A DNA stretch of 64,000 nt from Candidatus Nitrosocosmicus sp. Lineage in GTDB: Archaea > Thermoproteota > Nitrososphaeria > Nitrososphaerales > Nitrososphaeraceae. Where the stretch lies: NCBI GenBank assembly GCA_031177355.1, contig JAPSGR010000001.1:48620-112619 (forward strand), in the 5' to 3' direction. The translations under genes were made by a program, and so were the position numbers. This document shows, piece by piece, positions 21,327 through 29,387 of the stretch (the first letter of the stretch is position 1; each line of letters begins with the position of its first letter). The notes under the pieces were generated by a model that had not been told where the DNA came from, did not search any database, and was given only the letters and a program-made list of their open reading frames with translations.

Positions 21327-21625
21327 AGGAGCTTGCGGCTATAAAGAAAATTATGTCATGTTTGTACTTTATTCTTAGTGAGGAACCACAACGCAATAAT
21401 ACGTTTAATTCGCTACAAGAATTATACGAAAAATTAGAACATCAGCTTCAAAAATCTGTAAAATCACATAATCCCACCCTTATTAAGAACGAGGTGTTAG
21501 AAAATTTTACACCAGCTATTAAATGGATGAAAGATAGAGAGGTTATTTTATATGATGCAAACGACATCCAGAGCCCTATTTTTGTTATAAAAGAAAAGTT
21601 GATAAAAAATATTGCCAATATTTAG
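21323..21625 (+). CDS. Hypothetical protein, helical
   Basis: 100-aa ORF with normal codon composition. Confidence 0.4.
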   Translation: MKELAAIKKIMSCLYFILSEEPQRNNTFNSLQELYEKLEHQLQKSVKSHNPTLIKNEVLENFTPAIKWMKDREVILYDANDIQSPIFVIKEKLIKNIANI

Positions 21626-22298
21626 ATTTGCAATTAATATCTCTAAGTAACCAATGGTTAGTTACCAAAAGACTTGGAGATAATGAGCAAGATGTTACTA
21701 GATCATGACTCCTCAATTCAATTAAAATCCCTATATCAATTAATCTTTGGGTCTGTGAGGCGATTCTCGATTTATGACCCATAAGGACCAGCGTACATAC
21801 GTATTTTACGATAGCTGTTGATAGGTATGGGTGTGATATCTTTCTGATATATAATTATTTGAATATGACTTTTTTTAATTATTTGTTAATAGTAGACTAA
21901 CCATATACAACTCCCAACAAAAAAAGCAATAAAATAGATTGTAATACTATGTAAGAGAGGCATTCCTCATGTTAATATAGGTTATCTGTATGGCCTTATG
22001 CGCTAAGTAATTATATATAAAAGATATGTTCTTAGTAATAATGATTCCTAGGTTGTCAGTTTCAGGTTGCTTTAAACTATACTTATCCTAATTGTTTACT
22101 AATTCATTAGAACATATTCTTCATGCATTATATTATATCTATAAGCATCTACACGTCAATACATAACGTTGGGAGTATAAATACTATTAAAAGGTATGAG
22201 TTTTTGCCAAGGTTTTAACACTGATTTTCAATTTGTTAAAGAATTTATTAAATATTGACATTAACATGGAGATTGTTGTGATATAGAAACTCTATAGT

Positions 22299-22442
22299 TC
22301 AAAGAGGATGTTTTTGATGATAGTGATTATCTAATTCGACTTCATCTTTTGCCACAAAATTACAAATCTTACATGTTTTATTGTCCTTGCGTCGATTTAA
22401 ATAATCTGAAAGATGCATTAATAACATTGTTATTCCCCACAT
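22299..22442 (-). CDS. Small C2H2 zinc-finger protein (47 aa), not in ORF track
   Basis: Manual translation MWGITMLLMHLSDYLNRRKDNKTCKICNFVAKDEVELDNHYHQKHPL*; C-x2-C-x12-H-x4-H; TATA-like tatata about 25-30 nt upstream on the minus strand. Confidence 0.65.
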   Translation of the reverse strand: MWGITMLLMHLSDYLNRRKDNKTCKICNFVAKDEVELDNHYHQKHPL

Positions 22443-22644
22443 GATTAATCTTACTTAACATCGTATATATCCAGGTAATTTATCATATAAACAAGATACC
22501 TTGAATTTTCATACTCTATCTTTTTTAGTTTCTCATTTTTTTATACATTTGTTCGCCAATTCAACATCAAGAGGTTCAATAGTTTCATGACTCATCAATT
22601 AATTTTTATGTACTATAAAATCTATGTTTTCCATTTGAAAATTA

Positions 22645-23355
22645 ATGAATTATATCATGACATTAATGCTTATTGGCGTTTTAGCCATTACAATGATGGC
22701 AATACCCATTATAGGCAATAGTTCGGTGCAGAATGCCGTTGCACAATCGCAATCAGCAACAAACCAAAGTGATTCTAAACCCCCATCTAAAAATAACACA
22801 AATCCACAAGTAGGCCAAGTATTTATTTTCAATGAAAAAAGTAAGGCTGCAAATGATCCAGAAAAATGTGCTGCTCTTGCAAGTGAAGTAAGTGGAAAAG
22901 CTATTCCAGATTATAATTTGTGTGATATTGTAGTGTATAGACAGGCACCTGCAATAACAAGGGACGATGGATTAGTAATGAATAACTTTTCGGGAATAGG
23001 TCACTATATTGAAATGGTGCCCGCTTCTTTAAATGATACCAAAATGTTTATGGGCAATAGCAGTAGCGGAAGTAGTGGCGACAATACCGAGAATCTAAAA
23101 GCTGGATTTGGCGAATTTGCTTTACTTGACTCTGAAGTAATTCCTGTAAGGGAAGTAATGCAAAAATACAACTGGACTGAAACTTCATTACATCATCACT
23201 TATTAGGTGAAACACCAAAGATATTGTTCTTACACTGGTCTGTAAATGGTGACGCGAATGAACTGATAAAACAAGCCAAAGAAATGATAATGCAGACATC
23301 TACATATGACAATCTTACTGATGATAGTAAAACACCTTCATCAGCAGGACCATAG
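22645..23355 (+). CDS. Secreted hypothetical protein
   Basis: 236 aa; N-terminal hydrophobic segment followed by Q/N/S-rich region. Confidence 0.6.
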   Translation: MNYIMTLMLIGVLAITMMAIPIIGNSSVQNAVAQSQSATNQSDSKPPSKNNTNPQVGQVFIFNEKSKAANDPEKCAALASEVSGKAIPDYNLCDIVVYRQAPAITRDDGLVMNNFSGIGHYIEMVPASLNDTKMFMGNSSSGSSGDNTENLKAGFGEFALLDSEVIPVREVMQKYNWTETSLHHHLLGETPKILFLHWSVNGDANELIKQAKEMIMQTSTYDNLTDDSKTPSSAGP

Positions 23356-23429
23356 CCTTTCTTTTTTTTGTTAGCTTCTGTATAAGATAGAGACGTCTTA
23401 TATATCACGAATAAACTATTAGAGACAAA

Positions 23430-23439
23430 TTTATATAAA
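23430..23439 (+). promoter_or_regulatory. Putative TATA box of threonine dehydratase gene
   Basis: tttatataaa; expected TSS about 25 nt downstream, around 23460-23465. Confidence 0.5.
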
Positions 23440-23467
23440 TCGGATCCTTTTAGTTATAAGATAAGAA

Positions 23468-24688
23468 ATTTCTTTATTAGATGTATCAAAGATAATTGAT
23501 GCTCAAAAACAGTTATCAAAATTAAATATTCGTCGAACTCAGCTTATAAAGTCTGCAACATTTTCAGAAGCCACAAAAAGCAACCTATATCTAAAGCTTG
23601 AATGCTTGCAGAAAACTGGATCATTTAAAGTGAGAGGAGCCATGCTGAAAATAAGTAACTTGCCTATAGATCTTAAGAAACAAGGTGTTATAGCTGCGTC
23701 AGCAGGGAACCATGCACAGGCTGTAGCTTTTGCATCGTCAATTCAAAAAATATCGAGTGTAATTGTCATGCCCAAAAATGCGTCACCAAGTAAGATACTA
23801 GCCACAAAGTCGTATGGAGCAAAAGTAATACTTGAGGGAAATAACTATGATGAAGCCGCAGAGTATGTAGAAGAGTATTCAAAAAGAGAGAATAGAACTG
23901 TAATTCCAGCCTTTGATGATGCTGAAATCATAGCTGGTCAAGGTACTATCGGATTGGAAATTCTAGAAGACCTTGCAGATGTTGATGAAATATATGTACC
24001 TGTTGGAGGCGGAGGTTTGATTTCAGGAATCGCAATGGCTGTGAAATCCTCAAACCCAAAAGTCAAAGTGGTAGGAGTCGAATCATCATCTTTTCCCACT
24101 ATGAAACACTCAATTAAACAGGGAAAAATATCGAAAATTAGCTCAGGCCATACTATCGCCGATGGTATTTCGATTAAAACACCCGGCGACTTGACATTTA
24201 ATCTTGTAAAAAAGTATGTCGACGAAATTGTTTTGGTAGATGATCCCTCAATTGTCAAGACTATGTTCTTACTGATGGAGCGGGCCAAAATTGTCTCTGA
24301 AGCTGCTGGAGCTGCCTCTTTAGCCTATCTTATTTCTTTATCAAAAGTTCATAAGAACGACAAGAATGTAGTCTCAATCGTTTCGGGCGGAAATGTTGAT
24401 ATGTATTTGCTTGGACAAATTGTGTCAAAAGGTCTTATGCAAACAGGAAGGATGCTAAAAATATTTGTAGATCTACCGGATAAACCAGGCGCATTAAAAA
24501 AGATTGTAGATGAGATCACCAAGGCCAACATCAACATTGTTGAGGTTGAGCATGATAGGTTAAGTACAAATGTTCCCGCAGGAACGGCTGGGGTATACCT
24601 GAGTCTAGAACTGGAGAACAAAGAGAAATCAATGACGCTAATTAACTTGTTTAAAAAAGAGAATATTACTTTTAATATACTGACGTAA
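23468..24688 (+). CDS. ilvA: Threonine ammonia-lyase (dehydratase) with C-terminal ACT domain
   Basis: Track ORF starts at 23606 mid-domain (LECLQKTGSFKVRGA); in-frame reading upstream gives I/M-SLLDVSKIIDAQKQLSKLNIRRTQLIKSATFSEATKSNLYLKLECLQKTGSFK, bounded by an in-frame stop at 23462; ACT domain IFVDLPDKPGALKKIVDEI. Confidence 0.85.
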   Translation: MSLLDVSKIIDAQKQLSKLNIRRTQLIKSATFSEATKSNLYLKLECLQKTGSFKVRGAMLKISNLPIDLKKQGVIAASAGNHAQAVAFASSIQKISSVIVMPKNASPSKILATKSYGAKVILEGNNYDEAAEYVEEYSKRENRTVIPAFDDAEIIAGQGTIGLEILEDLADVDEIYVPVGGGGLISGIAMAVKSSNPKVKVVGVESSSFPTMKHSIKQGKISKISSGHTIADGISIKTPGDLTFNLVKKYVDEIVLVDDPSIVKTMFLLMERAKIVSEAAGAASLAYLISLSKVHKNDKNVVSIVSGGNVDMYLLGQIVSKGLMQTGRMLKIFVDLPDKPGALKKIVDEITKANINIVEVEHDRLSTNVPAGTAGVYLSLELENKEKSMTLINLFKKENITFNILT

Positions 24689-24764
24689 ATAAATCCAAGG
24701 GCTAAAGGACAATGGTTAAAATACAAAATTAATACTACACTTGACCTGTCAGAATTTGAAAAAA

Positions 24765-25664
24765 TCAAAAAAGGACCGTACCTCCATCAATAACAATAGT
24801 GTTACCTGTAGCAAACGAAAAATTATTGTCAGCAATACAGGTTGCGATCTTAGCTACTTCATTTGGATTACCCCATCGTTTCATGGGTGCCTCTTGGGCT
24901 GCCTGAATCCTTTCTTCTTCTGTTATCGCTTCGTAAGTAGCCTTCGTTGCTATATTTCCAAGAGCCAAACTATATGCACGAATATTTTGATTTCCATACT
25001 CTTTTGCAATACATTTGGTTAATGAAATATTTCCTGATTTTGCTATCGTGTAAGGGAACCCTCCAGTACGTCCTGAAAGTGCTGGTGTAGATGAAATGGT
25101 AATAACAACACCTCCTTTACATATATTATTGTAGGCATTTTGATTTGTATCATAGGTTATTTCTGGTTGTTTTTCTTCTTCCTCATCTTTTTCAGAATCT
25201 ATTTTAGTATTTTCTAGCTTCTTCCTATTCTCTGATTTATTCTGATCAGATTCAGGATTAAGTTGTCTTAACATAATAGGAATTACAGCTCTTGAAAGTC
25301 TAACTGCACCAACCATATCGACATTCATTATTTTCAACAGTTCTTCCGTTGTTCCTTCATGCAATTTTTTATCCCAAATATCTCTATCAAATGGATATCC
25401 GGAATTATTTATTAATACGTCAATCCTGTTGTATTTTTTTATCACATTTTTGATGAATCTGTTGACACTTAAATCAGAGGTTACATCGACTTCAAGAGCT
25501 AGAGTAGAACCGTTTATCTTCTCGGCTGCCCTCACTGACCGCGCTAAAGACCTAGAGCATACGATCACATGAGCTTTTTTATTCTCTGAAAATTCTTTTG
25601 CAATTTCGAAACCTATCCCCTTGCTTGAGCCTGTGACAATAACTACTTTGCCTTTAAGTGACAT
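24765..25664 (-). CDS. Short-chain dehydrogenase/reductase with charged insertion
   Basis: GKVVIVTGSSKGIGFEIAKEF; IDVLINNSG; YTIAKSGNISLTKCIAKEYG; ATGNTIVIDGG. Confidence 0.9.
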   Translation of the reverse strand: MSLKGKVVIVTGSSKGIGFEIAKEFSENKKAHVIVCSRSLARSVRAAEKINGSTLALEVDVTSDLSVNRFIKNVIKKYNRIDVLINNSGYPFDRDIWDKKLHEGTTEELLKIMNVDMVGAVRLSRAVIPIMLRQLNPESDQNKSENRKKLENTKIDSEKDEEEEKQPEITYDTNQNAYNNICKGGVVITISSTPALSGRTGGFPYTIAKSGNISLTKCIAKEYGNQNIRAYSLALGNIATKATYEAITEEERIQAAQEAPMKRWGNPNEVAKIATCIADNNFSFATGNTIVIDGGTVLF

Positions 25665-26064
25665 TGAACTGAATATTGTTGTATGACTTTATAATTTGTT
25701 GTATACACAAAAATAATAATATATCTTATACAAGACGAGATCATTATTTGTCTCATACTATCTTCAATCGATATACATATTTAAAAGTGAATTATATTTT
25801 TTACTTGTAATTTTGTATAGCGATCTAATTGTCTTTTATCGACCAAATTAATCATTTGCAAGTGGTTGACAGTTGTCAAAAGTAACCATGCAAGGATGTC
25901 AATACAACAAATTTACTCTAAACTGTTACCCTGTAGGAAAAAGGAAGATAAGGTGTTTATTCCTTTAATAGGAGCATATGACGGGCTGCATATTTGGCAA
26001 AAATATTCAATCGATAACTTCTCTAATATATATATGATAAATTCTTCAATAATTACATAGAGTT

Positions 26065-26385
26065 ATGGTAGCAAAAGCAAAGTCAAGTAAGGTTAAAATC
26101 AAAAGATTGAAAAACTCAATAAAATTCTATTTGCCTAGAGTAGAAGGTTATTTAGAGGTAATCAGCGGCTTGTCAAGAGAATTTGAGGGGATGTCATTAA
26201 TAGAATTTGATGGTTATTTTGAAAAAAAAATAGAGCCTGCAAAGTATGTTAGAGCAGAAGTTCATACTCAGAAAATGAATGAAAGTAAGGTTATAGACCA
26301 AGCCAAAGAAATACGTTATAAATTAAAACAACAGAGTCTTGCTATCGAAATTAATGGTCAGTTAATTTTGATAGAACAGCAATAA
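26065..26385 (+). CDS. Hypothetical protein
   Basis: 106-aa ORF, charged and soluble. Confidence 0.5.
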   Translation: MVAKAKSSKVKIKRLKNSIKFYLPRVEGYLEVISGLSREFEGMSLIEFDGYFEKKIEPAKYVRAEVHTQKMNESKVIDQAKEIRYKLKQQSLAIEINGQLILIEQQ

Positions 26386-26515
26386 GATATACGGTATTTG
26401 AAATTCGAAATAGACATCTCCTTACAATCTTAAACGATATCTCTGTTTATTTGTTAGTTACTAATAATTAGAATGATGTTAATGGTTAATATTAAATGTT
26501 AAATTTGTATGCTAA

Positions 26516-27313
26516 TTAATAGATTAAATCACTTTTACCTATTTTGCATATTGGTATCGGGTTTTCATGCTTGTGACTATTGCTTTGAATCCAACTAACG
26601 ACTAATTCGACATCTTTTTTATCAACTCCGTCGATACTTGGAAGTTTCGAAGCATTAGATAACTTATTGTATTGAATGTTTTTCAGGATCGTATCGATAT
26701 TTTCATAACTTACCCCAATTTCTCCTTCAGCTGTTTGACCTCTCCAAATTCTAGCACTACTCTTCTTTTTTATTATAGCGTCGGGAACACCCAAATATTT
26801 CGCAAATTGTCTCACTTCAGTTTTATACAAATCCGCAATGGGGAAAATATCTGCACCACCATCTCCATATTTTGTAAAATAACCTAACTGAAACTCGCTT
26901 TTGTCAGCAGTCCCTACTACGATTCCACCCTTTACAGCAGCAAAATAATATAGTATTGCCATTCTAATCCTGACGAGAAAGTTTCCTCTAGCCAATTTGT
27001 CATTTGGAAAGCCTTTTAACAGCATTTTTTTTCCTTTTCCTACCTCAATTACTTTGTGATTTATACCTAATAATTTCGAAATCTCTAGGCCATGCTTTAC
27101 ATCAATTTTAGGAGTAACTGAATAATCCGGAAGTAATAGTCCTAGAACTTTTTTAGGACCCAGAGATTTTGCCGCCAGATAAGCCGTGACTGAAGAATCT
27201 ATGCCGCCACTTATCCCGATTACTACGCAGTTAGCGTTTCTAGAAACAAACTCTTTGCGTAAAAATTTCGATACTTTATCAAATACTTTTTCCTCGTTCA
27301 TTACATATTTCAA
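26516..27313 (-). CDS. nadE: NAD+ synthetase (NH3-dependent type)
   Basis: VIGISGGIDSSVTAYLAAKSLG; VVGTADKSEFQLGYFTKYGDGGADIFPIADLYKTEVRQFAKYLGVP. Confidence 0.95.
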   Translation of the reverse strand: MKYVMNEEKVFDKVSKFLRKEFVSRNANCVVIGISGGIDSSVTAYLAAKSLGPKKVLGLLLPDYSVTPKIDVKHGLEISKLLGINHKVIEVGKGKKMLLKGFPNDKLARGNFLVRIRMAILYYFAAVKGGIVVGTADKSEFQLGYFTKYGDGGADIFPIADLYKTEVRQFAKYLGVPDAIIKKKSSARIWRGQTAEGEIGVSYENIDTILKNIQYNKLSNASKLPSIDGVDKKDVELVVSWIQSNSHKHENPIPICKIGKSDLIY

Positions 27314-27658
27314 CTCTGTAATTTTTATTTAATATATATGGTTCAAATAAACTATGTTAAAAGGCGTTTAAAAATAATCGACAGGATAAACACCCAATCA
27401 ATCTGATGCTATATGTTTTTGAAATTGGATTGCAACAACCCAATAATATTATATATTTCTATACAATTGGAAGCCTTTATACACATTTGCTTTATACTTT
27501 ACGTGTTATGTCCAATACAATATGGATTACTTTAAAACTATACTATATACTTAGATAGCTATACCCATAATAGGATTGATCCGCCAAATTAATGTTACTT
27601 TCTATTTCTGGGCGAAGGAGGTGAAGTTACTCATTATGCTGTACATGAATTCATTACT

Positions 27659-27817
27659 ATGAATTTTAATGAGAGGAAATTTCGCGGTTCCATAAAAACA
27701 GTCTTAAGACCCGACAAGCCTCTCTCACCGTTTGCATGGATATGGCTAGGGAAAAAGTTTCCTTGTGATAATACTTCTAAATTAATTCAAAGACTACTGC
27801 ACCAGTTGATTATGTAA
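27659..27817 (+). CDS. Candidate small ORF (52 aa), not in track; open frame extends upstream without canonical start
   Basis: MNFNERKFRGSIKTVLRPDKPLSPFAWIWLGKKFPCDNTSKLIQRLLHQLIM*, preceded in frame by LGEGGEVTHYAVHEFIT; overlaps the 3' end of the convergent HAD gene. Confidence 0.25.
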   Translation: MNFNERKFRGSIKTVLRPDKPLSPFAWIWLGKKFPCDNTSKLIQRLLHQLIM

Positions 27818-28488
27818 TTTGTTGCAGACTTTGTATCCTTAAACACCACCTTTGCTAACTGTTCTTTATCTTCAGGCAAATTTTGAAATTCATCAAGATT
27901 TACAGGAGTATTGTTTAAAGTGACTATGAAAGGAATTTTTGCTCTCACGGCCGAATTCACTCCTAAGGGGGAATTTTCTACTACCAATGCTTCTTCTGAT
28001 CTAAGTCCTAACTTTTTTAATGCAGCTACAAAAGGTTCTGGACTCGGTTTTCCTTCTGTAAGGTCTTCACCCGATATTACCAGGTCAAAATAATCCAATA
28101 TGCCATTATCTCCCAATAGAGACTTGACCTCGTTTTCTGATGCACCACTTACGACAGCCTTAATGCATTTCATATCAGTAAGTAAATCCAGCAATTCTTT
28201 TACCCCCTCGAAAATTCTCGCTTTTTCTTTCTTCTTAAATAGACTTTTTTTCCGTTCACTTATGGATTTTATAACATTCTCTTCGGGTTCACTTTGTTTC
28301 ATTTTTTTGAAAATTTCTCTAATCAGTTCAGGTCCTGGCATTCCTTCAAGCAAAAATACATCTTTCTTATCTATTTCAAATTTAGCTAATTCTCGGAATG
28401 CTATTTGGAACGCTTCTGCATGAAAAGGCATCGCATCAATCAACACACCGTCCATGTCAAATAAAATTCCCTTCAATCTGATCCACAT
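27787..28488 (-). CDS. HAD-superfamily hydrolase (beta-phosphoglucomutase/phosphoglycolate phosphatase-like)
   Basis: GILFDMDGVLIDAMPFHAEAF; AVVSGAS; GKPSPEPFVAALKKLGL; VVENSPLGVNSAVRA. Confidence 0.9.
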   Translation of the reverse strand: MWIRLKGILFDMDGVLIDAMPFHAEAFQIAFRELAKFEIDKKDVFLLEGMPGPELIREIFKKMKQSEPEENVIKSISERKKSLFKKKEKARIFEGVKELLDLLTDMKCIKAVVSGASENEVKSLLGDNGILDYFDLVISGEDLTEGKPSPEPFVAALKKLGLRSEEALVVENSPLGVNSAVRAKIPFIVTLNNTPVNLDEFQNLPEDKEQLAKVVFKDTKSATNYIINWCSSL

Positions 28489-28715
28489 TAATTATCAAGA
28501 TTTAAATACGATCGATCTCAGGAATTATGATGCTGTCATTATTTAATTATATATCTTAAGTAAATCGAAACCACTACACAACTACACAACTACCGAGATT
28601 TTTTCATTTATTTTGTATAATTTCTTTTTCCTAAGAATTGAATTAATTTTTATGTATCGATTTTGGACTATTTACAATTAAACTTTATATGCGATGATTT
28701 TGATCTTACAAATGA

Positions 28716-29075
28716 TTAATATCTATTATTAATTATTTGATCGTTTACCTGGAGAAATATTTGACTTGTATCAAGTTTTTCTGTTGCCTTCATTAGCTCA
28801 ATTTGTAGTAAGAGATTGACTCCATCCCTTGAAGTAGTAAATAATTGTTTTCTCCCGTTATATATTAATAGATTATATTCGATCATATAAAAAAGATACT
28901 TTTTAATTAAATCGCTATGGATTGGCATTACCATTGAGATCGTTGAAACCAGATTTGATATGGTAATTCCTTGGAAACAAGATATGAGAATAGGTTGTAT
29001 AATAATAGCTTTCATGGTTATCTTTTTTCCATTTTCTTTATTGCTCTTTACAACTTTCATGTACTTCTTATCCAT
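28716..29075 (-). CDS. Winged-helix (ArnR1-like) hypothetical regulator
   Basis: 119 aa; pattern ISNLVSTISM...LIKKYLFYMIEYNLLIYNGRKQLFTTSRDGVNLLLQI resembles small archaeal wHTH proteins. Confidence 0.5.
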   Translation of the reverse strand: MDKKYMKVVKSNKENGKKITMKAIIIQPILISCFQGITISNLVSTISMVMPIHSDLIKKYLFYMIEYNLLIYNGRKQLFTTSRDGVNLLLQIELMKATEKLDTSQIFLQVNDQIINNRY

Positions 29076-29126
29076 CTGGACCCGGGGGTTGTAGAAATGC
29101 TATAACTTGGATTCGTCTTAAGCATA

Positions 29127-29252
29127 CTATAGCATCCTTTCGCTTTCGATAGTCTCTAAAAAGATTCCTATGTGGGTTCTATAAGCACCAAATAGAACCT
29201 GATTGATAATATCATACGCCACCAAATAAGAATATGATAACTGAGTGTTCAA
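29127..29252 (-). CDS. Candidate leaderless small protein (41 aa), not in ORF track
   Basis: TTG start; MNTQLSYSYLVAYDIINQVLFGAYRTHIGIFLETIESERML*; TATA-like tttatataaaat at 29277-29288 on minus strand, about 28 nt upstream. Confidence 0.4.
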   Translation of the reverse strand: MNTQLSYSYLVAYDIINQVLFGAYRTHIGIFLETIESERML

Positions 29253-29387
29253 CTTATTAGTACCAATTGAGTTAACATTTTATATAAAGACTGATCTTGT
29301 TATTAATTATTAAAAGTGTTACCTTAAGAGAATGATATCCCGAAATTCTATCATCCTGTTTTTGAAACACGGTGATTTCAGGTGATT

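Noticed and set aside
22650-22832. Antisense ORF opposite the secreted protein
   Set aside because: Shadow of the plus-strand CDS.
23938-24288. 116-aa antisense ORF opposite threonine dehydratase
   Set aside because: Shadow ORF of a confident enzyme gene.
25866-26060. 64-aa plus-strand ORF upstream of 26065
   Set aside because: No recognisable pattern, AT-driven; not supported enough to list.
28571-28595. actacaca short tandem repeat
   Set aside because: Only about 2.5 copies of 8 bp; no CRISPR-like spacing or other structure.
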